Assembly: GCA_964645585.1 (NCBI GenBank)
Contig: CAZYAN010000011.1
Coordinates: 1 to 64,000, forward strand
Direction of reading: 5' to 3'
Length of the DNA stretch: 64,000 nt
From: DATGSL01 sp964645585
Lineage (GTDB): Bacteria > Verrucomicrobiota > Verrucomicrobiia > Opitutales > T3Sed10-336
A program made the position numbers and the translations under genes. The notes under the pieces were generated by a model. The model had not been told where the DNA came from. It was given only the letters and a program-made list of their open reading frames with translations, and did no database searches. Position 1 is the first letter of the stretch. Each line of letters starts with the position of its first letter. Shown here piece by piece: positions 8,773-16,871 of this stretch.

Positions 8773-8791
8773 CACTTTTCGACCAAAAGTG
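8773..8791. promoter_or_regulatory. inverted repeat in the nusA leader
   Basis: CACTTTT and AAAAGTG form a perfect 7-bp inverted repeat around a 5-nt spacer, 39-57 bp upstream of the nusA ATG. An A10 run lies between it and the start (about 8751-8760). It could be an operator or a leader hairpin. NusA operons are often autoregulated, but nothing here proves that. Confidence 0.3.
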
Positions 8792-8940
8792 AACTTTAAA
8801 CCGTCGAACAGTATTTTGTGGCAGTTCGATTGTCAAGCGGGCTCCCGGGGTTTCGGAAATCCGGAAGAGACAAGGGCTTGACGAAACGGATTTCGCAAGC
8901 GGCCGCCGCTGCAGGCGGTTTTCACGTTTCCAAGAAGAGA

Positions 8941-10089
8941 ATGCACTTCCATTTTGACCAAGTCATCGACCGCCGCCACACCGGCAGCGAAAAGTGGATT
9001 AAGTACGAGGACACCGATATTTTGCCTCTTCCGGTGGCCGACATGGATTTCGCCTCGCCGCCCGCGGTCATCGAGGCGATGGCCAAACGCGTCGATCACG
9101 GGATCTTCGGCTACGCGCAGCCGACTGCCTCGCTCGTTGAAGCAGTCGTCGAGATGTGCGAACGGCGCTACAGCTGGAAGATCGACGCCGACTCGCTCGT
9201 TTGGCTCCCTGGACTCGTGTCCGGACTCAACGTCACCTGCCGTGCGATCGGCGACCCGGGCGACGCCGTGATGACTTCCATTCCGGTCTACCCGCCTTTT
9301 CTCACCGCCCCGCGCAACATGAAGCGCGAGGTGATCAAGGTACCGCTCGTTTGGAACACATCGTCCGGACGCTGGGAAATGGACTGGGAGAGAATGGAAG
9401 CAGCCGTGACCCCCGCGACGCGATTGTTCCTTCTCTGCAACCCGCACAACCCAGTCGGCCGCGTCTTCACCCGTGCAGAGGTCCACCAGCTTGCACAATT
9501 CTGCCTGGAGCGGAACATCGTCCTCTGCTCCGACGAAATTCACTGCGACTTGATCCTCGACGACCGGCCGCACGTGTCCGCGGCCAGCATCGACGACGAG
9601 ATCGCCGCCAATACCATCACGCTGATGGCGCCGAGCAAGACCTACAACATCCCGGGACTCGGTTGCGCCTTCGCCATTATTCCGAATCCATCACTTCGCG
9701 CCAAGTTCCGCCGCGCGGCCACGGGAATCGTGCCGCAAGTGAATATCTTTGGCTACGTCGCGTGCGAGGCCGCCTACCGTCACGGCGAACCTTGGCGCCA
9801 AGCCTTGCTCAATTACCTGCGCGCCAATCGCGACCGTGTTGCCAGCTTCATCAAAACGGATCTCCCGAGCGTCAAAATGTCGCCGGTGGAGGCCACCTAT
9901 CTCGCCTGGTTCGATATTCGCGCGCTCAACCTCGAAAACCCGGTCGACCACTTTGAAAAGGGAGGCGTCGCTCTCTCCGACGGCCGCTTCTTCGATGGCC
10001 CCGGCCACGTCAGGCTCAATTTCGGCTGTCCCCGCGCCACCCTCGACGAAGCCCTCTCTCGCATCAAACGCGCCGTCACCGGATCCTAG
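8941..10089 (+). CDS. MalY/PatB-type PLP-dependent aminotransferase or C-S lyase
   Basis: The 382-residue protein is a fold-type I PLP enzyme. It opens FDQVIDRRHTGSEKWIKY and has PLPVADMDFASPPAVIEAM, the hallmark of the MalY/PatB branch (cystathionine beta-lyase-like). LCNPHNPVGRVFTRAE, CSDEIHCDLILDD and the PLP-lysine motif MAPSKTYNIPGLG are all present. In the family the enzyme cleaves cystathionine or other Cys S-conjugates, and some members also act as regulators. The ATG at 8941 matches the family N-terminus, although the frame is open upstream to 8818. It stands alone, divergent from nusA. Confidence 0.92.
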   Translation: MHFHFDQVIDRRHTGSEKWIKYEDTDILPLPVADMDFASPPAVIEAMAKRVDHGIFGYAQPTASLVEAVVEMCERRYSWKIDADSLVWLPGLVSGLNVTCRAIGDPGDAVMTSIPVYPPFLTAPRNMKREVIKVPLVWNTSSGRWEMDWERMEAAVTPATRLFLLCNPHNPVGRVFTRAEVHQLAQFCLERNIVLCSDEIHCDLILDDRPHVSAASIDDEIAANTITLMAPSKTYNIPGLGCAFAIIPNPSLRAKFRRAATGIVPQVNIFGYVACEAAYRHGEPWRQALLNYLRANRDRVASFIKTDLPSVKMSPVEATYLAWFDIRALNLENPVDHFEKGGVALSDGRFFDGPGHVRLNFGCPRATLDEALSRIKRAVTGS

Positions 10090-10361
10090 TCACAGCCTCT
10101 TTGTCCCGAACGCCCCGTCCCGAAGGCGGCTTCAATCAAGTAACGGTCAAACGCCCGGGCCCGCTCAGATCAAAGACTATAAACATACGTAAAAGAGGTC
10201 CGGGGCATCTCAATCCAATCGGGTTCGGGACGAGGTAACAAAACGAAACGAAGCAGCTGGCATGCCGAGCCGCAGCTGACCGGGGTGCTTCATTTCATCT
10301 CGACGTCACCCCATCCAAACTTCAACACGGCATCCCTCGCCCACTCACGTAGAACGAAGGC
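10090..10361. other. non-coding stretch between malY-like gene and tRNA-Ala
   Basis: I see no gene, clear terminator or repeat here. Both strands carry stops in all frames, and nothing resembles a structured RNA that I recognise. Confidence 0.5.
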
Positions 10362-10437
10362 TGGTGGAGCCGAGCGGGGTCGAACCGCCGACCTTCTCAT
10401 TGCGAACGAGACGCTCTACCAACTGAGCTACGGCCCC
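10362..10437 (-). tRNA. tRNA-Ala (anticodon CGC)
   Basis: The 76-nt gene folds as a full cloverleaf on the minus strand. The acceptor stem pairs GGGGCCG with CGGCTCC (one G-U), followed by discriminator A and an encoded CCA. The D-arm contains AGCTCAGTTGGTAGAGC. The anticodon stem is TCTCG/TGAGA around the loop TTCGCAA, giving anticodon CGC. The T-arm has GGTTCGA. Ala tRNAs with CGC are found mainly in GC-rich genomes beside UGC or GGC isoacceptors. No identical direct repeat or integrase is nearby, so I see no sign that it served as an attachment site. Confidence 0.95.
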
Positions 10438-10602
10438 TCCTAAACGAGATTCCATCGAATTCGTTCATCTCATGATTGCAAATGAATTTTGGCATTCTCC
10501 TGCAGTTTCCCTGTTTTTTCTCCATTCGGCAGAAGATTCGTATTTATTCCTTTCCGATCCTTGCTACCATCAACTCCGCAAACTTTCCTCGAGGAGGGCA
10601 TG

Positions 10603-11001
10603 ATGACTCAGAAAAAGAAATCTTCCGCAGGCAAAAAGCCATCGCCCAAGGCCGATGCCGGCTCCCCAGCCAAACCCAAACGGCGCTCCGCGGCACCCAA
10701 AGCCGCCGCCGCGAAACCGCGCGCCGTCCGGTCCCGCAAACCGGCCGCGACCACCAGCATCATCGCCCGTTACGACGTCGGGTTCGGCAATCAGCTCTTC
10801 ATTCGCGGCGAAGGCCCAGGGCTCAGCTGGGATCGCGGTATTCCAATGGAATGCCGGGGGGCCGATGAATGGCGCTGGTCTTCCGCAGCCGCGACGCAAC
10901 CGTTCCCGTTCAAGCTCCTGATTAACGATCATCACTGGTCGGAAGCAGAGAACGCCGTAGCTGAACCCGGGAAAACGACCGAAATCTCGCCTGTCTTTTA
11001 A
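10603..11001 (+). CDS. small protein: histone-like Lys/Ala/Pro tail plus CBM20-like domain
   Basis: The 132-residue protein has two parts. Residues 1-48 are a basic Lys/Ala/Pro-rich tail like those of bacterial histone H1-like proteins (KKKSSAGKKPSPKAD, then RRSAAPKAAAAKPRAV). Residues 50-132 resemble a CBM20/CBM48-type starch- or glycogen-binding domain: YDVGFGNQLFIRGEGPGLSW, DEWRWS, then FKLLINDHHWSEAENAV. There is no signal peptide. I start at the second of two adjacent ATGs because GGAGG at 10593-10597 sits 5 nt before it. A role in binding cytosolic glycogen or another polyglucan is inference. It is convergent with the DUF374 gene. Confidence 0.75.
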   Translation: MTQKKKSSAGKKPSPKADAGSPAKPKRRSAAPKAAAAKPRAVRSRKPAATTSIIARYDVGFGNQLFIRGEGPGLSWDRGIPMECRGADEWRWSSAAATQPFPFKLLINDHHWSEAENAVAEPGKTTEISPVF

Positions 11002-11027
11002 CTTTCGCGCCGGGCGGGGCGTCCTGA

Positions 11028-11726
11028 CTAGACCTCGTTGATTTCGAGCATCGCCGTCCGCAAAGCCTCGGCGCACGCACGGCCGTCCGCCGGAAGCTCA
11101 TCGAACCGGAGAATGCGCGCATCGAGCGATACCGTTGAGAACGGTCGGGGCAGGATAAACCGGTCCCAGCTTCGGACGCGCCACGCCGACGGCGAACGCG
11201 ATCCGAACAGAAGCACGCGCGCGCCACTGCGCCTGACCAACCCGGTCGCGCCTGGCTTAAAGCTGTAAGCGGGTCCCCGCGGTCCATCCGGCGTGATCGC
11301 AACATCGCTTCCGTCCGACAAGCGATCCAGCAGCTCCCGCATCGCTTCAGCACCGCGACGGCTGCTCGACCCGCGGACCGTGCGCAGCCCAAAAAGCTCG
11401 GAAATGCCCGCGAGCCACGCACCGTCCTTGCTTGCACTGATCAGCGCATAAACCGGACGGTCGCTCCGCCACCGCCGGAAGATCTCCGAAATGACAAACA
11501 ATCGGTTGTGCCACAAAACCACCACTGTCGGCGCATCGGTGTCGCCCAGCGCCGCCCGCGCCTCCGGAGTCATTTCAAATCGGAGCGTCCGCGTCCAGAC
11601 CCAGCAAACCAGCCGCAGCGGAATCAGCGGAACACGCTGCCACCAGGCAAGCCTTTGAATTTGATCATGCTGAGCAAGGTCGTCTGGCACAAAGGAAAGG
11701 AAATGGCGAAAATTCAGATTCCGCAA
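11028..11726 (-). CDS. DUF374 / lysophospholipid acyltransferase-like protein
   Basis: The 232-residue protein resembles the DUF374 branch of LPLAT acyltransferases, which acylate lipids at the cytoplasmic membrane. VVVLWHNRLFVISEIF gives the family His-centred motif, and the later SRRGAEAMRELLDRL and DVAITPDGPRGPAYSFKPG segments are hallmark DUF374 sequences. A hydrophobic N-terminal stretch (RVPLIPLRLVCWVWTRTL) probably binds the membrane. It may take part in lipid A or lipoprotein assembly, but nothing around it confirms that. The divergent spacer to the VWA gene holds 7-nt-periodic repeats. Confidence 0.85.
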   Translation of the reverse strand: MRNLNFRHFLSFVPDDLAQHDQIQRLAWWQRVPLIPLRLVCWVWTRTLRFEMTPEARAALGDTDAPTVVVLWHNRLFVISEIFRRWRSDRPVYALISASKDGAWLAGISELFGLRTVRGSSSRRGAEAMRELLDRLSDGSDVAITPDGPRGPAYSFKPGATGLVRRSGARVLLFGSRSPSAWRVRSWDRFILPRPFSTVSLDARILRFDELPADGRACAEALRTAMLEINEV

Positions 11727-11807
11727 ACAGGTCCGCGAAATCCCGATCTAAGATTTCAGTCCGCAACCTTCACACAGAAAAACGAGTACCAAAAAAGAAA
11801 TAATAAT

Positions 11808-11835
11808 AAATGAAAAACGAGAAATGAGAGATGAA
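11808..11835. repeat. 7-nt-periodic AT-rich repeat (four units)
   Basis: Four adjacent 7-mers read AAATGAA, AAACGAG, AAATGAG and AGATGAA, with GA at units' positions 5-6 (11812, 11819, 11826, 11833). The unit fits the NNNNGAN grammar seen at other intergenic sites of the window. It lies between the end of the VWA gene and the start of the DUF374 gene. Confidence 0.65.
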
Positions 11836-11865
11836 ATAACCCCGGAAAATTCTCCGCTGCCTCTG

Positions 11866-12882
11866 TCAGAACTCCCGAGCCTCCCCGCCAAAACCTCGGA
11901 CCAGCCGCCGCATTCCTTCGGCATCGGACGGTTTCATCTCAAAGCCGATCGCGTGGATTCGCACATTCCCGCCGTTTCGCCGCGCGAATCCTCGCAGGCT
12001 TTGTTCAAGCACGGAGTAAGGAATTTCTGGGTACCGATAATCTCCGGAGACGCCTTCCCGCCGGTCGAGCTGGCCGTCGGTTAAGAGGAAAATGACATCT
12101 GGATCCAGCCGCAAAGCGACCTCGAACGCCGCTTCATGGCCGTAATAGCGCTGTCCGTCCGATGCCCGGGGATTGCCGCGCAGATTTGCCGGCACCCACG
12201 CGCGGACCGCCTCCTTATTCGCTTGCGTGGCCGGTGCGAGGAAGTCTTCGAAAAGGCGAACGCCCTGACTGAACTGCACGATTCCAAACAGCGTCGAGGC
12301 GTCCAGCCCGTCGATCAGACGGATCATTTCCTCCTGTATTCGTTCGATCGTTACACCGCGCCTGGCGGCCTTTTTGACCACGGAGACCGAGGTGTTGACC
12401 AGGATCACGATTCGCTCGCCGCTGTCTTCAATCCCAAAAAACGATGCCGCCGATTCCTGTCCCTGACCGGCCGCGCCTAGAAGGGCCGCCGTCCCGAGGA
12501 GAGCCTGCGCGTCCGGCGGCGCCATCGAAGCGGCATCGAGCGGATTAAAGTCCGACTGGTCGACCGAGGGCAACGGCGGAAGCCCCTCCGGCATCAACGC
12601 CGCCGAGGTAAGCCTGTTCATCAGCGGCGGCTGTCCGGCAACCTGCTGAAATTCAGCAAGCGCAACTCGATGCTCGAGCTCTCGCTGCGGCAGAAATACC
12701 GCCGGCGCCGCCGTAAACTCCGGTTCGTCGCGCGAAGCCGGAATCACGATGGCGATAAACATCGTCAGCAAAAGCAGCCCGGCCTGAACCGCAAGCGCGA
12801 GCGCCAACGGTCCGATTCGCCACCTGCGGCGCAAACGTCGATCCAATGGGGCGGAAAGCGGAGCCTTGGCGGGGTCAGCCAT
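11866..12882 (-). CDS. membrane-anchored VWA-domain protein with altered MIDAS
   Basis: From ATG 12882 the protein has 338 residues. A basic N-terminus (RRLRRRWR) precedes one membrane segment at about 25-47. A Pro/Leu-rich linker leads to a von Willebrand A domain from about 155. The MIDAS motif DxSxS reads N163-T-S165-V-S167, so the first Asp is Asn. Further MIDAS features follow (IFLLTDGQLDRRE). The topology places the VWA domain outside the cytoplasm. Related proteins in Verrucomicrobiota have unknown roles. No clear ribosome-binding site decides between 12882 and an upstream start at 12957. Confidence 0.75.
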   Translation of the reverse strand: MADPAKAPLSAPLDRRLRRRWRIGPLALALAVQAGLLLLTMFIAIVIPASRDEPEFTAAPAVFLPQRELEHRVALAEFQQVAGQPPLMNRLTSAALMPEGLPPLPSVDQSDFNPLDAASMAPPDAQALLGTAALLGAAGQGQESAASFFGIEDSGERIVILVNTSVSVVKKAARRGVTIERIQEEMIRLIDGLDASTLFGIVQFSQGVRLFEDFLAPATQANKEAVRAWVPANLRGNPRASDGQRYYGHEAAFEVALRLDPDVIFLLTDGQLDRREGVSGDYRYPEIPYSVLEQSLRGFARRNGGNVRIHAIGFEMKPSDAEGMRRLVRGFGGEAREF

Positions 12883-13084
12883 TTTCACAAAGGCTAACCG
12901 CGTCTCCTTCCGAATGAAAAGGGAAAAAGTCTCGCTGGACCGCGATTTTTTTATCAAAATCGACCTCTATGCCGTCCCGCGCCCGCGGAGAATGCGACAT
13001 TACAAGGAACAGCTGTTCCTTGGAATGTCGCGTTCCGCTTCCTGACTTCTGCTGCCTTACTTTCGATTCCCGAGCAGATTGCGT

Positions 13085-13243
13085 CTAGTCGAGCAACACG
13101 AACGAGTATGCGATTCCCAGACCGACGATCAGCAAGCGGATCAATTGCTCCGACAGGGGCAGCGGCCGACTGGCCGGAGCGATCACGCATTCCGCCGGTT
13201 CCTTCTCGGGGATCTTTGGATGTTCGAACGTCGCCGGTTTCAT
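13085..13243 (-). CDS. small single-span membrane protein (52 residues)
   Basis: A short frame starts MKPATFEHPKIPEKEPAECV and ends with a hydrophobic segment LIRLLIVGLGIAYSFVLLD that could span the membrane. A strong purine-rich ribosome-binding region (GGAGG repeats, then AAGGAA) lies immediately upstream of the ATG at 13243. It sits upstream of the VWA gene on the same strand, about 200 bp away. I do not recognise a family. The ribosome-binding site and the Pro/Glu-rich plus hydrophobic layout support a real gene, but it could be chance. Confidence 0.5.
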   Translation of the reverse strand: MKPATFEHPKIPEKEPAECVIAPASRPLPLSEQLIRLLIVGLGIAYSFVLLD

Positions 13244-13458
13244 TTCCTTCACTCCCTCCCTCCGCTGTTACAGTGGCCTGATTTTTGCCCAAATCCATCG
13301 GGCGACACCCCGGCAGGTGCGTGCGCCTCGCGCTGAACCTGCCGGGCTCCAGTCCCCTTAGCCCCACGCGCAAGCTTTCGCGGTGGCGGTTCCGGGAGAG
13401 CCCGAAAGACCATTCCGCCTTGCGCCGATGCTCCGGCAGGCATTACGTAACAGTTCTC

Positions 13459-14823
13459 GTGAGCGATCCTGACCAGTTCGATCTTTTCCCGGCCGAAAGC
13501 AGGTCCGCGGAAAACCTTGCACCGCCCGAACCGCGGCCCGCGCGTCAGCCGCTCGCAGCGCGGATGCGACCGCGCGACCTCAGCGAAATTATCGGCCAAA
13601 CGCATCTCCTCGGTCCCGACAGCCTTCTGATTAAGCTGATCCGCGCTGACCGGTTCGGCAGCCTTCTCTTCTATGGGCCGCCCGGCTGCGGCAAAACCAG
13701 CCTTGCGCGCGTCATCGCCCGCGAAACCCGCGGCGAGTTCGTCCGGGTCAACGCCGTCCAATCCAACGTCGCCGAACTCCGCAAGATCCTCTTGGCCGCG
13801 CGTGCGCGTCCCGACACCAAGACAATCCTGTTCATCGACGAAATCCATCGCTTCAACAAGGCGCAGCAGGATCTCCTCCTCCCGGATGTTGAAGAAGGTT
13901 TCATCCGCCTGATCGGTGCCACAACCCACAATCCCGGCTTTTACATCATCCCTCCGCTCGTCAGCCGCAGCCATTTGTTCCGACTCGAACCGCTGTCGCC
14001 CGATGAGGTTGCCGCGGCTCTCCAGCGGGCGCTCGCTGACGAAGAGCGCGGGCTGGGACGTCACCGGTGCATCGCCGACGAGAACGTGCTCGCCGGACTC
14101 ACGCGTCTTTGCGACGGTGATCTTCGCCGCGCGCTGAATGCGCTTGAGGTCGTTGTGGAAAGTGTCCCAGAAGGAACGACGCTGACGACCAACCATTTGC
14201 AGGCGTTCGCCGCCGAGCGGCAGATCCGCTACGACGCCGATGAGGATGAACATTACGACACGATTTCCGCGTTCATCAAAAGCATTCGCGGCGGCGACCC
14301 GGACGCCGCCCTCTACTGGCTGGCGAAAATGCTCGCCGGCGGCGAAGATCCGCGGTTCATCGCTCGCCGCCTCGTCATCCTCGCCTCGGAAGACGTCGGC
14401 CTCGCCAATCCGCATGCACTGCCGCTCGCGGTCGCCGCGCACCATGCCTGCGATTTCGTCGGACTGCCCGAATGCGAGCTCAACCTCGCCCATGCCGTGG
14501 TTTTCCTTGCCACTTCGCCCAAAAGCAACTCAACCACGGAAGCACTCGGACGCGCCAAACGCGAAATTCGCGAAAAACCGCTCCAGCGCGTGCCGCTCTA
14601 CCTGCGCGATTCCCACAGTGCCGCCGGGCGCGATGCGGGCCATGGCAAGGAGTATCTTTACAGTCACGATTTCCCGGAAGGGATTTCCGGCCAAAACTAT
14701 CTGGATCGGCCGGTCGATTGTTACACACCCAAACTCAACGGCGCGGAAAAAGCCATCGCCGAACGGCTTGATCGCTGGCGTGCGCTTCGCGACGATCAGC
14801 GCAATAGGGGCCAACAAAAATGA
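13459..14823 (+). CDS. rarA: replication-associated recombination protein A (AAA+ ATPase)
   Basis: RarA/MgsA is a clamp-loader-like AAA+ ATPase that acts at stalled forks. The protein shows PLAARMRPRDLSEIIGQTHLLG, Walker A GPPGCGKTS, Walker B ILFIDEIHRFNKAQQD, then the sensor-1 region LIGATTHNPGF. The C-terminal tetramerisation domain includes RLVILASEDVGLANPHAL and YDRP-like YLDRPVDCYTP. I start at GTG 13459 (454 residues), where the family N-terminus begins, because the upstream 58 codons look non-coding and overlap the complement of the divergent leader. No strong ribosome-binding site is visible. Its end overlaps the next gene by 4 bp. Confidence 0.93.
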   Translation: MSDPDQFDLFPAESRSAENLAPPEPRPARQPLAARMRPRDLSEIIGQTHLLGPDSLLIKLIRADRFGSLLFYGPPGCGKTSLARVIARETRGEFVRVNAVQSNVAELRKILLAARARPDTKTILFIDEIHRFNKAQQDLLLPDVEEGFIRLIGATTHNPGFYIIPPLVSRSHLFRLEPLSPDEVAAALQRALADEERGLGRHRCIADENVLAGLTRLCDGDLRRALNALEVVVESVPEGTTLTTNHLQAFAAERQIRYDADEDEHYDTISAFIKSIRGGDPDAALYWLAKMLAGGEDPRFIARRLVILASEDVGLANPHALPLAVAAHHACDFVGLPECELNLAHAVVFLATSPKSNSTTEALGRAKREIREKPLQRVPLYLRDSHSAAGRDAGHGKEYLYSHDFPEGISGQNYLDRPVDCYTPKLNGAEKAIAERLDRWRALRDDQRNRGQQK

Positions 14824-15521
14824 CCCAGCCCAATCTCCACTTGTTGCCCGCGCGAACCGCTGGCGCCGCCGAACAGATGGCCATCGATTTCCTGCTGCTC
14901 CAAGCCTACCCGGAGCCCGAGGCGGCGCGTTTCCGGCATTACGATTGGCGGACGGCGGCCGTGACGTTTGGATACAGCCAGAAGTGGGCCGATATCGCCG
15001 CCGCCTGCGATGCTGATCGCGACTTTTGCCGGCGCCCGACCGGCGGCGGAATTGTTGACCACACCGACGACTGGACGTGGTCGCTCGTCATTCCGCGCGC
15101 CTTCGATCTCTGTCGCCAGCCGGCGCATGTGGCCTACTACCTCGTTCATCGCGCGATTGCCGATGCGCTGACCGACCAGGGCGAAGACGTCGTTCTCCAA
15201 GGTGAAAGCGATGGAAGCGCAAAGCCGGGGCATTGTTTCGCCCAGCCCGAACCCAACGATGTCATTCACCGGGCCAGCCGGAAGAAAGTCGCCGGTGCGG
15301 CGCTCAAACGAAATAAGAACGGTCTGCTCATCCAAGGATCCATCGCCCGCGCCCCTATTGCGGCTCTCGACTGGGACCGCTTTGAACAGGGGTTCACCTC
15401 CCGCCTGGCCGACTGTCTTTCCGTTGCTCCCGATCCGCGACCTTGGCCCGCCATCGACCCCGACCAGGAATCCCACCTGATCGATCAATTTTCCTCGTCC
15501 GACTGGAACGAACGCAGGTAG
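14820..15521 (+). CDS. lipoate-protein ligase / octanoyltransferase-like (BPL_LPL domain)
   Basis: The 233-residue protein carries the biotin/lipoate ligase catalytic fold. VTFGYSQKW and RRPTGGGIVDHTDDWTWSLV form the substrate pocket. GHCFAQPEPNDVIHRASRKKVAGAALKR resembles the LipM/LplA region, with a possible acyl-transfer Cys (CF) and the conserved KVAG Lys. It lacks the extra C-terminal domain of E. coli LplA. It may be a LipM-like octanoyltransferase or a salvage ligase. The start overlaps rarA by 4 bp (ATGA), so the two are probably cotranscribed despite unrelated roles. Confidence 0.85.
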   Translation: MTQPNLHLLPARTAGAAEQMAIDFLLLQAYPEPEAARFRHYDWRTAAVTFGYSQKWADIAAACDADRDFCRRPTGGGIVDHTDDWTWSLVIPRAFDLCRQPAHVAYYLVHRAIADALTDQGEDVVLQGESDGSAKPGHCFAQPEPNDVIHRASRKKVAGAALKRNKNGLLIQGSIARAPIAALDWDRFEQGFTSRLADCLSVAPDPRPWPAIDPDQESHLIDQFSSSDWNERR

Positions 15522-15655
15522 GCGCCTTACTGTAGCGCGAGCTCCGAATTCGCGGACGCCGCCCGACCCGACCTTGAAAACTTAAGCAACGAACCCGCCC
15601 CACTCCTACGTTCGCCGTTGCTCCAAACCGCCGACTTCTGTTACGCAATTGGCGC

Positions 15656-16834
15656 ATGATTCACAAAGCGCTTCTCTTTGTTTTCACCGCGTGCCTACCT
15701 CTCGCTTGCGCCGCCCAGCCCGACGATCCCGCTCCGCGGCCAGGCAAACTGCTGATCGCGGGAGGAGGCGTTCGTTCCGCTAAAGCCGAGCTGTGGGAGC
15801 GAATGCTCGCGGAACGGCTCTGCGATCGGCCGATCGGGATCATTTCAACCGCCAGCGAGAATCCGATCGAGCAAAGCGCCCGGACCGCCGCATCCATCAA
15901 CAGCGAGTTCGGCGAGGGATCCGCCGTGGCAATCGCGCTAAAGGAGGGCGACAACTCCGCCTTTGATCCGGAAACTGTCGACCTGATCACGCGGTGCGGC
16001 GGATTTTATTTCACCGGCGGCCTGCAGAGCCGGACATCTCGCGCTTTGCTGACGGCTGGCGGGCAACGCACCCCGGCGTTGGCGGCAATTTGGACGGTCT
16101 ACCAGCAGGGCGGCATTGTGGGCGGCTCCAGTGCCGGCGCGGCCATCATGAGCGATCCAATGATCGCGAGCGGCAGCAGTTCGGACGCCCTCCTCCGCGG
16201 CGCAACGCCGGCGGAGACTCCCCGCGATCAGCGCGGAGTAAGCTTCATGCGCGGCCTCGGCTTTGACCGCGATATCTTGTATTGTCAGCACCACATCGAA
16301 CGCGGGCGCTTCGGGCGCCTGCTCGCCGCGCTGGCCAGTGACCATTTTCCCCAGACGATCGGCATCGGTGTCGCTGAGGACACCTTCGTCCTCGCGGATC
16401 CTGCGCAGAAACGCGCCCAAATTCTTGGCGCGCGGGGCGTCTTTTATCTCGACGCCTCTCAGCTCAACCGCGAAGCGGACGGCGGATACTCGGGCATCCG
16501 GCTGCATTATCTCGACCGCGGGGACTCCATTCATTTTGCAACCGGCAATGTTCAGCCCGCGCCGGGCAAACTTGAGACTGCGCCCGGCACATCCGCCGAT
16601 ACAGTTGAAGTCGAAGATGCTTGGGCTCGCGACGCGATTGCCGACTTGCTTGAAGACCTCGCGCAGCGCGGACCAAACGCGATCACTGTCGCGCACGATG
16701 AAAACTTCGATCTGATCTTTACCCAAACCGACGATACACGCATCTGGCGCCAGTCCGGCGACAGCGATGCGTCAAGTTGGACGATCACCAACATCAGCGT
16801 CTCGGTTGCGCCACGGACGGAATTGGCGCCATAG
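15656..16834 (+). CDS. secreted S51 / cyanophycinase-like peptidase
   Basis: The 392-residue protein starts with a signal peptide (MIHKALLFVFTACLPLACAAQ). The catalytic core is of the class I glutamine amidotransferase-like S51 family: GKLLIAGGG, IGIISTASENP, FYFTGGLQSRTSRAL, and the nucleophile elbow GGSSAGAAIMS. A His-containing segment (ILYCQHHIERGRFGRL) and IGIGVAEDTFVL follow as in cyanophycinase. The remaining C-terminal 120 residues are unassigned. Substrate is unknown: family members cleave cyanophycin or Asp dipeptides. It ends against the GH20-like gene in a convergent pair. Confidence 0.85.
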   Translation: MIHKALLFVFTACLPLACAAQPDDPAPRPGKLLIAGGGVRSAKAELWERMLAERLCDRPIGIISTASENPIEQSARTAASINSEFGEGSAVAIALKEGDNSAFDPETVDLITRCGGFYFTGGLQSRTSRALLTAGGQRTPALAAIWTVYQQGGIVGGSSAGAAIMSDPMIASGSSSDALLRGATPAETPRDQRGVSFMRGLGFDRDILYCQHHIERGRFGRLLAALASDHFPQTIGIGVAEDTFVLADPAQKRAQILGARGVFYLDASQLNREADGGYSGIRLHYLDRGDSIHFATGNVQPAPGKLETAPGTSADTVEVEDAWARDAIADLLEDLAQRGPNAITVAHDENFDLIFTQTDDTRIWRQSGDSDASSWTITNISVSVAPRTELAP

Positions 16835-16847
16835 GAGCCCGTGCGAC

Positions 16848-16864
16848 GCCGGCTTTGTGCCGGC
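16848..16864. terminator. hairpin between convergent genes, candidate terminator
   Basis: GCCGGC-TTTGT-GCCGGC forms a perfect 6-bp GC stem with a 5-nt loop in the 37-bp gap between two convergent stops. It has no clear T-run on either side, so it may act as a weak or factor-assisted bidirectional terminator. Confidence 0.35.
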
Positions 16865-16871
16865 CCTTCGA

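Noticed and set aside
10362..10437. tRNA-Ala as an integration site
   Set aside because: No integrase, direct repeat of the tRNA 3' end or foreign-looking segment is next to it.
12954..13373. A 139-codon frame between the VWA gene and rarA
   Set aside because: It is rich in Arg/Gly with no pattern of a real protein, and overlaps both the small membrane protein in another frame and the rarA leader.
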